Assembly: GCA_036736205.1 (NCBI GenBank)
Contig: DAINMX010000006.1
Coordinates: forward strand, 1 to 64,000
Reading direction: 5' to 3'
Origin: XYA12-FULL-58-9 sp001798605
GTDB lineage: Bacteria; Myxococcota; XYA12-FULL-58-9
DNA: 64,000 nucleotides
This document shows positions 1-8,392 of this stretch, piece by piece (the stretch's first letter is position 1; each line of letters opens with the position of its first letter). The notes beneath the pieces were generated by a model. That model was not told the DNA's origin. It saw only the letters and a program-made list of their open reading frames with translations, and ran no database searches. The position numbers and the translations under genes are program-made.

Positions 1-122
1 GAATCGCTATCTGCGAATCAAAGCGAGCGGCCTGCTTTAGCCTGAAACTACCTAGTCCTAGTCACAACGGCCAACAACTGATAATGGTGTGTGACCTACA
101 AATTTTCCCCGGTGGAGGTTTT

Positions 123-1376
123 ATGAGGAGCACGGGTTTGGGGCTTCTGCTTTGCGGCATGGCTATGAGCTGCAAGAGCGATACGCCCAAGACTGAAACC
201 ACGACGGATCCGTTTGCCGGACGGCAGCGTCACACGATCGTATACAGCGGCAACATGTGGGGAGATCTGCTGGACTGTGGGTGAAAATCCAATCGTCTGG
301 GCGGTCTTGCCCGGAGAGCAACTTGGCTATCTGAGATGGTTCCTGCCACGGAACCCAAACTGGTGTTGGATTGTGGAGATGCGTTCGCCAAGGGAACCGA
401 TTCGACGACGCCCGCAGATGCCCTGCAACAGCGAGCGGAGCTCATTGTCGACGTATTCAATCAGTTGGGCACCAAAGCCTACACCATCGGTGAGCGGGAT
501 CTCTCCCTCGGTGTCGAGAGTTTGCTGAAACTGTCGAAGAAGGCAAAGTTCCCGTTCCTCGCGGCGAATCTCGTCGGTGAGGACGACAAGCCCGTGTTCG
601 GTACGTCGGTTATTGAAAAACTCGGTGAGCTGCGCATCGGCATTATGGGTCTGGTGGGCACAAAGAACGTCGTGCAGGCGTCGCAACTCGAGGCGGCCAA
701 GCTCCGGCTTGTCGACCCGGTTACGGTCGCCACGGCCGAGGCTGCGCGTTTGCGGGCCGAGGGGGTCGACCTGTTGGTTGTCTTGTCCCATCTTGGCAAC
801 GGCGAAGAGGCCGCGATCGCTACGGCAGTGCCGGACATTCGTTTCTTTGTCGGTGGGCATGATGGGCGGATGCTGAATGCGCCGCAAGCCGTGGGGAATG
901 CATGGAAACTCGAGTCCGGCTCGCGCGGCAAATACGTGGGACGTCTGGAGATCTATCCGGCACCGGGGAGCAAAGATTTCTCTAAATTGGCGTTCGGTGA
1001 TCAGGCACGTGCCATTGGGGAGACCCTCGAGCAACGCAACAGGAGCCTCGCGCAAACCCAGGAGCGGCTGAAGACACTCGAGGAGAAACCCGTGCCTGAG
1101 GATCAGGCCGCTCGTCACTTGACCCGGGTGGAGGGGATGCAGCGCTCCATCGAGCGTTTGAGCCAACAAATTGAAGACGACAAAGCAAAGCTTGCGGCCC
1201 TGCCCTCTGTGGGAAACGAGCCGTTGTTTGGCAACCGTCTCGATCCCATCTCCGTGACCATTGCAGAGCAACCCGCTATCGCGAGTGCAGTCAAGGCCAT
1301 CGAGCCTGTGGTCGACGTGGTGCCGAGACAACCACCGAAACGCGATTTGTCCCCGAGAAACCCCACATCGCCTTGA
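123..1376 (+). CDS. Candidate selenoprotein: metallophosphatase/5'-nucleotidase-like lipoprotein with in-frame TGA
   Basis: One reading frame runs from ATG 123 (GGAGG four bases upstream) to the stop at 1374-1376 and is interrupted only by a TGA at 282-284, codon 54. Reading it as Sec gives 417 residues. Residues 1-17 form a lipoprotein signal ending MAMSC (Cys17). The segment around the TGA reads DLLDCGUKSNRLGGLARR, which resembles the SGN...G.L..CGC...GG..RR segment I recall near the N-terminus of UshA-like metallophosphatases of anaerobic bacteria, with Sec in place of the second Cys. Later VLSHLGNG and VGGHDGR resemble metallophosphatase/5'-nucleotidase motifs. A coiled coil follows at about residues 305-370. 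A SECIS-like hairpin lies directly downstream. No substrate can be assigned. Alternatives are a TGC-to-TGA pseudogene mutation or a sequencing error. The last 30 or so residues look atypical and a 3' frameshift is possible. Confidence 0.7.
296..315 (+). promoter_or_regulatory. SECIS-like hairpin downstream of TGA 282-284
   Basis: TCTGGGC (296-302) pairs with GCCCGGA (309-315) around the loop GGTCTT (303-308). Counting the U of the TGA as position 1, this places U at 17 and GGUCU at 22-26. Those are the positions of the bulged U17 and of loop G23/U24 that SelB contacts in the E. coli fdhF SECIS. The loop start and spacing match the textbook element exactly. Assignment is by inspection only. 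Confidence 0.65.
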
Positions 1377-1508
1377 GTTTGTCCCGCATGGAGCTTCTTT
1401 GCGAGCGACACGTCGGCCGAGACGTTGGTTGAAACTCTTCGCTGTGGCGCCTGAACCGGTCCTGCATCGAGCATGATTCGTAGTTTCAAAAGCCCATATC
1501 TTGGTGAG

Positions 1509-2552
1509 TCAGCCGTCAAAAGTCTTCCCTTCTTCGTATAGCGTGTCGGGACAGACATCTTGGCCACCAGGCCAAACAACGGTGCCGTTTTCTATCGTTG
1601 CGCGTTGAAACTCACTCCAGTTTGCGAGAGGGCGAAATATTTCGAGCTCTAAATAGGGCCTCATGTCAAAAAGACGTTTTTCTCCAGACAAGAATGCAAC
1701 TACGAGAGTGAAATCCTTTTTGGCCATAACGGAGATGGCACGAGGGTTTCTCATCGAATTCATCGCAATGGTTCGAAGCTCTTTAAGAATCGCGGCGAAC
1801 GGGCCCGGCAGGTATAGCAAGCCGAAATGGCCAACGCCCTCGACGATCACCTGGCGCACACCGAAACATGAGCTCTCTGCTGGAATGACGATATTGTCGA
1901 GCAGCGAATAGATCGAAACGAAGGTTACGGCGGGATTACGGTCGAGCTTCGCATATAGAGCGGAGTTGACTCGCATGTCGCAACAAGCCGGGGAGTTGCT
2001 GAGCCCAGCCATTATGGTGCCGTGATGTGGAGTGCCAAGGGTAATGACCTTGGCAACCGGCAGGCGTGGACTCTTCTGCAAAGCGGTGCGCAGCACCACA
2101 CCGCCCATGCTGTGCGCGATGACCGTCACTTTCGAGTGGTTCTCCTGGGCGATGCGTAGCACGAGGGAGGTCAGGTTATTGGCGATGGTCTCCACAGGTC
2201 CGAGGACTGGGCGCAGGTTGGTGGCATAGACGTTGGTGTACCCGTGCCGGCGCAGCCGCCAGAAGATGGCGAACAAGCTGATTCGGTTGAGTAGATAGCC
2301 ATGGACGAGAAGAATGGGGGCACCGATGTGGCTCGGCGTCGGCCAGGACGGCAGGTACCCAAGTGGAAATGAGAACAAATAGGCGAGGCTGAACCCAAAT
2401 TCCCCAATGAGTGCTCGAACATAGTGTCCGAGCGGCTGCGTGGGATGTCGGCGCACGATGTCGTGGTGATAGTACAGTATGAATGAGACCAGCACCACGA
2501 GGAAGACAGCGCCCAGACAGACGACAATTGCGTATGGGGCGAGCCTTTCCAT
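1509..2552 (-). CDS. Membrane-anchored alpha/beta hydrolase (lipase-like) fused to a C-terminal DUF2442 domain
   Basis: The protein has 347 residues. A membrane segment (about 8-28) precedes an alpha/beta hydrolase fold with ILLVHGYLLNR for the oxyanion region, nucleophile elbow AHSMGG (Ser148), probable acid Asp219 in SLLDN and His242 in GVGHFG. This resembles triacylglycerol lipase/PGAP1-type esterases. Residues 272-341 resemble DUF2442, with VVWPGGQDVCPDTLY near the end; DUF2442 is normally a small free-standing protein. ATG codons at residues 264 and 267, at the junction, could mark the start of a formerly separate gene. The start ATG (2552) overlaps the TGA of the upstream ATPase gene by one base (TGATG), so the two are probably translationally coupled. 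Substrate is unknown. Confidence 0.8.
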   Translation of the reverse strand: MERLAPYAIVVCLGAVFLVVLVSFILYYHHDIVRRHPTQPLGHYVRALIGEFGFSLAYLFSFPLGYLPSWPTPSHIGAPILLVHGYLLNRISLFAIFWRLRRHGYTNVYATNLRPVLGPVETIANNLTSLVLRIAQENHSKVTVIAHSMGGVVLRTALQKSPRLPVAKVITLGTPHHGTIMAGLSNSPACCDMRVNSALYAKLDRNPAVTFVSIYSLLDNIVIPAESSCFGVRQVIVEGVGHFGLLYLPGPFAAILKELRTIAMNSMRNPRAISVMAKKDFTLVVAFLSGEKRLFDMRPYLELEIFRPLANWSEFQRATIENGTVVWPGGQDVCPDTLYEEGKTFDG

Positions 2553-3775
2553 CACAGAGCCCTCTCGCTTGAAGGATCTGTGCTTGGCTCTAGCCAGAAG
2601 CTGGGGAATCCGTTTTCGGCCCAGCTCTTGATCCCAATACACTCGATATCTTGCGCAAGGGGATATCGGTCAGCCCCATATGTTACGACATAACTGCGAC
2701 TCGCCTTGAGTAGCTCGGCACACCTCTGCAGTCGAGAAACCTCTCGATCCCCCACAGACAACCCCGCCTTGACCTCCACCAAGATCCGCCGCGTGCCCGT
2801 GACGAGCACGAGGTCCACTTCATGCTGATCGGATGTGCGAAAGAAGAAGCCCTCGTATTGGGGTGAGCGTAGACGACACAAATCGAGCAACTGCCCAACC
2901 ACATAACCTTCGAAGCTTCTCCCTCTCTCGGGAGAAACAACGAGATCATCAGGCGTCATGATGCGCAAAAAGTAGTGCAGAATACCGGAGTCGCGAATGT
3001 AGAGCTTGGGTGATTTCACCAGCCGCTTCTTCATGTTGGCAAAGAACGGAGGAAGACGACGAACCAAAAAACTCTGCTCGAGAATGTCGAGGTAGCGCTT
3101 GACCGTATGGGGAGACGCTCCAAGAGATTCTGCAGCTTTGTTCATGTTCAGCAGACTCCCATGCACATGGGCGCACATGTGCCACAGCCGTCGAAACTGC
3201 AGGGGTGTCACGTCAATACCCAACGCCGGCAGATCACGGTCGATGAGCGTACGTGCGTAGTGATCAAACCAATCGAAGCTCAGTTTCTGAGGATCGCCGC
3301 CGAGCAGGGCATCGGGAAAACCTCCCTTGAGCCAGTGGGAGTCCACATCCAGCAAAGATGACGATGCCTCGCTGATGAGAAGCGGGCTCAGGTCGAGAAA
3401 GCCCACACGCCCTGAGAGAGACTCATTGATCCCGCTCACCAATCGGAAGCTCGCACTACCGAGCAAGATAAAATAGCCGTTAGTCTTCCGGTTGCGATCG
3501 ATGAGTGCTCGCAGAATCGGAAACATCTCAGGATAGCGTTGGGCCTCATCAATGATGAGCGGGCGCTTCCGAGTGGAAAGATAGAGCTCAGGATCGGCGT
3601 TGAGCTTGTCAAAGTCTGAAGGCAACTCCAGATCGATGTATTCCCAATCGGGCCAACCCCGTCTCGCCAAGGTGGTCTTACCGCACTGACGCGGACCCAA
3701 AATGCACAGTGCGGGAAACTCCCCCAAGATTTCGTGAGCTTTCTGCAGAAACTCTGGTCGATACACCCAACCCAT
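2552..3775 (-). CDS. AAA_14/DUF4143 family ATPase
   Basis: The N-terminal P-loop GPRQCGKTT (about residues 27-35) and the Walker-B-like LIIDEAQRYP define the AAA_14 domain. A winged-helix-like middle region follows, then a DUF4143 C-terminus with GRSFEGYVVGQLL and EVDLVL, the nuclease-like core seen in this family. Length (407 residues) is normal. The start chosen is ATG 3775; GTG 3802 would add nine residues. The family is widespread, often carried as solitary genes, and its function is poorly known. It is coupled to the lipase gene through a TGATG overlap. A degenerate copy of the lipase start region lies upstream, so the gene may have been inserted between two copies of that sequence. Confidence 0.85.
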   Translation of the reverse strand: MGWVYRPEFLQKAHEILGEFPALCILGPRQCGKTTLARRGWPDWEYIDLELPSDFDKLNADPELYLSTRKRPLIIDEAQRYPEMFPILRALIDRNRKTNGYFILLGSASFRLVSGINESLSGRVGFLDLSPLLISEASSSLLDVDSHWLKGGFPDALLGGDPQKLSFDWFDHYARTLIDRDLPALGIDVTPLQFRRLWHMCAHVHGSLLNMNKAAESLGASPHTVKRYLDILEQSFLVRRLPPFFANMKKRLVKSPKLYIRDSGILHYFLRIMTPDDLVVSPERGRSFEGYVVGQLLDLCRLRSPQYEGFFFRTSDQHEVDLVLVTGTRRILVEVKAGLSVGDREVSRLQRCAELLKASRSYVVTYGADRYPLAQDIECIGIKSWAENGFPSFWLEPSTDPSSERAL

Positions 3776-3823
3776 TTTTGTAATATTGCGCTCAGCGAGC
3801 ACATTTGCAACAATCGCTGAAAA

Positions 3824-3849
3824 CCATTTAAATACAGCCTATTACGGCT
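3824..3849. repeat. Intergenic two-block motif, copy A
   Basis: CCATTTAAATAC, six unrelated bases, then TTACGGCT. The same two blocks with the same six-base spacing occur at 32526-32551. This copy lies just upstream of the ATPase gene. It may be an operator or the remnant of a repeat family; function unknown. Confidence 0.4.
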
Positions 3850-3888
3850 TAACGACTGTATCTGCTCAAGCGGTCCGGCGGGGGGCGT

Positions 3889-3932
3889 CGAGAATTGCGT
3901 ATAGGGCGAGGCTCCCCAACATGGTGCCCTCT
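3889..3932. repeat. Degenerate copy of the lipase start region (compare 2522-2565)
   Basis: The 44 bases around the lipase start (2522-2565) and bases 3889-3932 align in the same orientation. They share AATTGCGTAT, GGGCGAG and GCCCTCT, with scattered mismatches and a small gap. The two copies flank the ATPase gene. The relation is read by eye and not scored. Confidence 0.45.
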
Positions 3933-3963
3933 GACTGTGTGACCTGTTGGCTGGGATCTATAC

Positions 3964-5082
3964 TCATTGTCCGGTGAGGGCCATGATGGCAAAGGAGGCC
4001 AACCAATGTTCACCGCCATAACCGCTATCAAACATTTGGGTGACGCCTCGCTGTTGATGCAAGTGTGCGAGGCGAGTGAGGATGGGGATGCGCGGATCGT
4101 CTGCGGGTAGCGCTTTGGCAATTCCCAGAAAGCACCAAGCGCGATGAAATGAGAGGCCTATCAAATGGCCAATGCGCGGGTCTTTGAGATCCCGCACTTC
4201 CACAGGGTGCAACAGCGGCGCGAAGTCAGCGGACTCGAACGCTGGCAAGAAATTGTCGAGCCAGATTCTGAACTCTGCCTGGGTGAGGAATCGGCGCATC
4301 AGATCGGCTTCGGCGAGACAAGGCGAGATGAAGTCTTCTCCCGAGGGCTCGTAGGCGGTTGGGCAATGGCGATCGTTTAGGAAGAGCTCGCGCCCGCGTT
4401 TTTCGAGGTTGGCTTTGAAGGCCTGATCGCCAACGATGCTTGCGTAATCGGCCATATGCGCCATGGCGAAGGCTGTGTTTGCATGGGTGCCTTCACGAAC
4501 TGGAACGGTGAGGAGGTTTAGATAGTTCAGAGTTGCGCCCTTCAAATGATCAACCAAGGGTCCGAGGGCGAAGCGCCAGTCCACAGCCTGGTCCACTCCG
4601 AGCATGTGCAGCTCCGCAGCCAGACGGAACAACCAACCCCAGCCGTAGGGCCGCTCAAAGGTTTGCGAGCGCTCTTCCTTGAAGAAGGTGAGCTCCTGAC
4701 CGAGCGATCCCTCTGTGAGGTGAGCGTCGAGGGCGGCGGTGATACTCTCGGCCTCTGGAAGGTCAGGGTGAAGACGCAGAATGCGTGTCATGGCCCAGTG
4801 CCCATGTACCGCCGAGTGCCAATCGAAGCAGCCGAAGAATGCAGGTGTGGCCCTGAGGGGAAGGACGAAGGTGGAGGCACCGTCGTAGATGTGGCTCGGC
4901 TTGTTGGGAAACTCACGATCGACGCAGGCGATGGACAAGCCGACGAATGACGCTGCCCGCTCCATGTCCAGCTCGACGGCGGTGGCGAGCGGCAGGGTGT
5001 CGAGAACGGACCTTGGTTTGTCACCGCTCTTGCAGCCCACCCAGAAACAAAACCCAAAGAGCGCAAAGATGCCGATTCGCAT
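3964..5082 (-). CDS. DUF2891 family lipoprotein
   Basis: A 372-residue protein with a short lipoprotein signal ending FWVGC (Cys17), then an alpha-helical body. The motifs FDWHSAVHGHW, PYGWGWL, HANTAFAM and SFHRAWC are typical of DUF2891, an alpha/alpha-barrel-like family of unknown activity. The His and Trp clusters suggest a sugar-type active-site cleft, but this is inference. The start is ATG 5082, the first codon that leaves a proper signal peptide. It is monocistronic and divergent from the Cys-rich gene at 5268. The 185-base spacer shows no clear promoter. Confidence 0.8.
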   Translation of the reverse strand: MRIGIFALFGFCFWVGCKSGDKPRSVLDTLPLATAVELDMERAASFVGLSIACVDREFPNKPSHIYDGASTFVLPLRATPAFFGCFDWHSAVHGHWAMTRILRLHPDLPEAESITAALDAHLTEGSLGQELTFFKEERSQTFERPYGWGWLFRLAAELHMLGVDQAVDWRFALGPLVDHLKGATLNYLNLLTVPVREGTHANTAFAMAHMADYASIVGDQAFKANLEKRGRELFLNDRHCPTAYEPSGEDFISPCLAEADLMRRFLTQAEFRIWLDNFLPAFESADFAPLLHPVEVRDLKDPRIGHLIGLSFHRAWCFLGIAKALPADDPRIPILTRLAHLHQQRGVTQMFDSGYGGEHWLASFAIMALTGQ

Positions 5083-5267
5083 GGGACAGACATGACGTTT
5101 GCTGTTTGTCGAGTCAAGTCTGCCCGGACTCTGGCCCCGTGCAACCTTTTTGATGTTCACGTGAGTAATGCACCAATCCAAAGGGGTAGGTGTGTCTTGA
5201 GCCAGATTCGACCCGAAGCATTCTTGCGCCAAACGGCCCGAACCCACCGTCAAATCGGGAGTTATCC

Positions 5268-5930
5268 ATGATGCGAATCTTCCCAACTCAGGTTTCCATT
5301 CCTGTGGTCATCCTGGGAGCCTTTGTGGCTTTGTCCGCTTGCGGAACCGGCAAGGTGACCGGTGGAGGCGAGTCGGGGGATGAGGGCCCTGCGGGAGACG
5401 TCATTGGCGGCGACGGGGCTGCCGCATCCTGCGCGGATCAGGTGCAAAACGGCGAAGAGACGGATGTCGATTGCGGTGGGGACTGTGCTCCATGCGATGA
5501 TGACGCCGCCTGTCGGGAGGGGGACGACTGTCTGAGCGGGGTATGCACCGACGATGTCTGTCAGACCCCCAGCTGTGAGGATGGGACCCAGAACGGGTTC
5601 GAATCGGATGTCGACTGTGGTGGTAGTTGTAAGCCGTGCCCAGATTTGGCCGCATGTGAAATCGACATGGATTGTGAGAGCTTGGTTTGTGACTCGGACG
5701 AGTGCCAAGAGGCATCCTGCACAGATCGGGCAACCAATGGACGAGAAACGGCTCTGAATTGCGGTGGACCCGTCTGTCAGGCCTGCGCCGACGACGCGAG
5801 CTGCGTGATTCCAGACGACTGCACGAGTGGTGTAGGCCATATTCGAAAAACCGATTGTGCGGAAATTTCACGTAGTCAGAATGGATCCGGTTGTTCCATT
5901 CTGACTGCATGTCGTACGCCATGCACATGA
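5268..5930 (+). CDS. Cys-rich lipoprotein with DCGG repeats, C-terminus altered
   Basis: Start ATG 5268 is preceded by GGGAG at 5257-5261. The signal peptide ends LSAC, so it is a predicted lipoprotein. Three tandem units of about 43 residues follow, each with a core such as NGEETDVDCGGDCAPC or NGFESDVDCGGSCKPC and then CxxxxDC...VC. This type is common on Myxococcota-like surfaces. The third unit breaks off after DDCTSGV, where the earlier units have another Cys. From there the frame enters a long palindrome (5835-5948), which supplies the last 30 or so residues. The native C-terminus was probably longer and was replaced or truncated. Function is unknown; a surface or adhesion role is a guess. 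Confidence 0.75.
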   Translation: MMRIFPTQVSIPVVILGAFVALSACGTGKVTGGGESGDEGPAGDVIGGDGAAASCADQVQNGEETDVDCGGDCAPCDDDAACREGDDCLSGVCTDDVCQTPSCEDGTQNGFESDVDCGGSCKPCPDLAACEIDMDCESLVCDSDECQEASCTDRATNGRETALNCGGPVCQACADDASCVIPDDCTSGVGHIRKTDCAEISRSQNGSGCSILTACRTPCT

Positions 5931-5948
5931 CGTTTTTCGAATGGGCCC
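5835..5948. repeat. Long imperfect palindrome between convergent genes
   Basis: The outer arms ATTCGAAAAAC (5841-5851) and GTTTTTCGAAT (5932-5942) pair over 11 bp, with further TAGG/CC pairing outside. Inside is a perfect 11-bp stem, GTCAGAATGGA (5875-5885) with TCCATTCTGAC (5895-5905), around a nine-base loop. The two intervening strands are partly complementary (TGTGC shared). It could be a small REP/MITE-like element or an elaborate bidirectional terminator. There is no transposase and no clear target duplication. Confidence 0.6.
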
Positions 5949-5952
5949 TAAT

Positions 5953-7044
5953 CTAACGACCGGTATACCCCTTACCCGCAAAAGGCTCCTCGCCCTTCCG
6001 CTCTTTTGTTCTGCGCTGCATGCTGTGGCTTGGAAGTGAATCAATGCGCAGAATGGTTCGGACACTCCATACGACGATCGCAATGCTCCAGGCGGCATCG
6101 CGCGCCAAATGAAGCAGGGGGAACAGCAGTCCGACAGGCTTGCCAAAAAGGATGATGCCCGTGATTCCCGCAGCCAAACGTTCGGACGCGAGTGCAAGCA
6201 GCATGACGGTCCACACGGCGACGGCGATGCCAGTATTCCAACCCATCAGTGAGGCTCCAAGGAGCAACGGACTGGCAAACAGACTCAGGGCCATGATGGC
6301 CGCGTGAAGGATCATTCCCAGGCCCGAAATGCGGTCGCCATGCCAGCGTCTGGGATGCTTGCGAATGAGGTCGAGCCGTCCATATCCGAGACCGTACTCC
6401 CGAGCCAGGTAGCGGCCCAAGGTCGCAGGCCACCGATGGGTTGCCACAGCGTCATCGACTCGGTGCAAGGTGCCGGCAGCCTGAAGTCGGTAGCTGACAT
6501 CATTGTCGTAGCCGTACCCGAGATCTTCATCGAAGCCACCGATAGAGCGCAACGCTTCTGTCCGATAGATTGTATTGCCCGTGCAAACATGATCGGGTGG
6601 CTTGTTGCTCGAATACCGCAGTCGCAGATCCAAAGCACAAGCGGCACCAATCCACCCGTCTCGGGGATCGGCCTGAAAAACACCTTGAGCGGCAACCACC
6701 CGCTCATTGTTATCCATTGCAAGCACAAGGTTCGACAACCAAGAAGGATGCGGTGCCACGTCCTGATCAATCTGAGCCAACCATTCGTAACGGGCATGCT
6801 TCAAACCGCAGTTCAATGCCGCCGCTGCCCCAATTCCTGGACACCGCAGCAAGGTCAAGGAGTGATTTCCCTTCCACTGTTCGAGCAACTCAGATGAGCC
6901 ATCGACACTCCCATCATCGACGACGATTATTTCCAAGTCTCGAGGCCATTCGAGAGCATCGATCGCAAACATTGTCTCTTCGACGGACTCTTCGCCGTTG
7001 TGCACGGGAACGACGATCGAAACTCCTGGACTGAGCTGCGACAT
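5953..7044 (-). CDS. GT2 family glycosyltransferase with C-terminal membrane segments
   Basis: The N-terminal GT-A fold carries SIVVPVHNGEE, IIVVDDGSVDGS and the metal-binding region QIDQDVAPHPSW; GGFDEDLGYGYDNDV is the usual second acidic motif. About two to four hydrophobic helices follow (residues about 245-335), and the tail is basic. It would transfer a sugar from an NDP donor on the cytoplasmic face. ATG 7044 lies two bases after the TGA of the upstream GT4 gene. It is the last gene of the minus-strand polysaccharide operon. Donor and acceptor cannot be read from sequence. Confidence 0.85.
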   Translation of the reverse strand: MSQLSPGVSIVVPVHNGEESVEETMFAIDALEWPRDLEIIVVDDGSVDGSSELLEQWKGNHSLTLLRCPGIGAAAALNCGLKHARYEWLAQIDQDVAPHPSWLSNLVLAMDNNERVVAAQGVFQADPRDGWIGAACALDLRLRYSSNKPPDHVCTGNTIYRTEALRSIGGFDEDLGYGYDNDVSYRLQAAGTLHRVDDAVATHRWPATLGRYLAREYGLGYGRLDLIRKHPRRWHGDRISGLGMILHAAIMALSLFASPLLLGASLMGWNTGIAVAVWTVMLLALASERLAAGITGIILFGKPVGLLFPLLHLARDAAWSIAIVVWSVRTILRIDSLPSHSMQRRTKERKGEEPFAGKGYTGR

Positions 7045-7046
7045 TC

Positions 7047-8380
7047 TCAAGTGCCCTCAAGAATTTGTCGATAATGACCAACCAATTCTTCGCCGATCTG
7101 TGCAGGAGCGAATGTGTCCATCACCGCTTTGGCCGCTTGGTGTGCCCTCTCGGTCCAACGTGGAAGGGATCCCGACATCTCGTCGAGCGCTTGTGCAAGC
7201 GCGAGGGGATCACCCGGCTTCACTGATTTTCCACCTCCTGTCTTGTGGAGCCACTCAGCACTACCGGCATCTGCTCCAACGAGGACTGGTGTACCACAAA
7301 GAATTGCTTCAAAAGGAACGAGACCAAAGGCTTCATCCCTGGTGACGTAGCAAGCGATGTCGCAATCGCTAAGCAACCGTCGCCGTTGGTCGCCAGACAC
7401 CACACCCAACATGACCAGGCGCTTTGCTACACTGTGTCGTTGGGCCAACCGCAGCAACTCAGTGGCGGCACGCCCCTCAGGACCCGCGAGAAACAGCCTT
7501 GCCGGCCGTTTCACCAATGCCAGAGCGCGAATGAGCGTGTCGAGATTTTTGCGGGGCGTGGCCTGGCCGAGGTAAACCAATCGGACTTCTTCGCCGTTGG
7601 GTGCAGGGAGGAATCCCGACAAATCTTTGCCTGTCGTGTCCTCGAGGAATACCGGGTTGGCTACCACTGTGAGTTTGGACCTCGAAAGACCCAGCTCAAC
7701 CAATCGTTCCAACTCCCATTGGCTTACGGCAAGGCATAGAGCGGCACTTTGGAGCACGTTGCGAGCACCGAGAGAATCGACGAATCGTTTGCGCCACAAG
7801 CGACGTTCTATAAGTGTGGCTGTTCCGTTCGGCTGCACGACGTATGGTAAGCCATGCCTACGGCACATGAGCGCCGCAGCGGCACCAGGAAGATGACGAT
7901 GTCCGTGAATGTGGATGATCTGANNNNNNNNNNNNNNNNNNNNNNNNNNNNNNNNNNNNNNNNNNNNNNNNNNNNNNNNNNNNNNNNNNNNNNNNNNNNN
8001 NNNNNNNNNNNNNNNNNNNNNNNGAGCGCCGCAGCGGCACCAGGAAGATGACGATGTCCGTGAATGTGGATGATCTGATTGGCGCAGATGAGCTCGTGGA
8101 GGGTGTGCCAGCCAGTCATGGGGACAAAAAGTTGCTGGTGAAAGGCCAAGGTGTTCGACAGGTTTCTCGAGACCGCGACCCGCACGCCGTGGCTGGATCC
8201 CCCGACGGTTCGACGAGCGCGTGTTGACGACGTGGCGACATCGGTCGTCCATACGGAGACTTGATGCCCTGCGACCATTTGGGCTCGACTCAATGCCGTG
8301 ACCACCCGTGGGATGCCGCCATAGCTCCACGCTTGTTCGTAGTACGGCGTGACGTGGAGGATGCGCAACGATGAGCTCAT
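7047..8380 (-). CDS. GT4 family glycosyltransferase, intact once a spurious gap is removed
   Basis: The 5' part (8380 to the gap) encodes LRILHVTPYYEQAWSYGG and ends at IIHIHGHRHLPGAAAAL. The 3' part resumes with the same IIHIHGHRHLPGAAAAL and continues as MCRRHGLPYVVQPNG. The gap is flanked by identical 55-base copies (7869-7923 and 8024-8078). Collapsing the 100 N plus one copy (155 bases) joins the frames exactly into a 392-residue GT4 enzyme. It has the expected LVYLGQATPRKNLD, FGLVPFEAILCGTPVL and GGGKSV regions. As given, the two halves lie in different frames. Its start lies 12 bases after the stop of the upstream GT2 gene. Confidence 0.88.
7869..7923. repeat. 55-bp direct repeat, copy 1 (gap flank)
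   Basis: Bases 7869-7923 are identical to 8024-8078 on the other side of the N run. A terminal overlap of this length is typical of two contigs sharing an assembler k-mer, so this is probably an artefact and not a biological repeat. Confidence 0.9.
7924..8023. other. Assembly gap of 100 N, probably spurious
   Basis: Exactly 100 N, a default scaffolding gap size. The flanks repeat the same 55 bases, and removing gap plus one copy restores an open glycosyltransferase frame. Confidence 0.95.
8024..8078. repeat. 55-bp direct repeat, copy 2 (gap flank)
   Basis: Second copy of the sequence at 7869-7923, immediately after the N run; see that entry. Confidence 0.9.
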
Positions 8381-8392
8381 CGTCCCCGAACC

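Noticed and set aside
90..102. 13-base match TGTGACCTACAAA also at 42363-42375
   Set aside because: Short and isolated; no extension of similarity on either side.
1374..1466. A second in-frame TGA at the end of the selenoprotein candidate, followed by an open stretch of about 29 codons
   Set aside because: No SECIS-like loop follows it and the read-through peptide shows no family resemblance, so it is taken as the true stop. A 3' frameshift is still possible.
5835..5948. Integron attC site
   Set aside because: RYYYAAC and GTTRRRY core sites are not at the expected ends of the palindrome.
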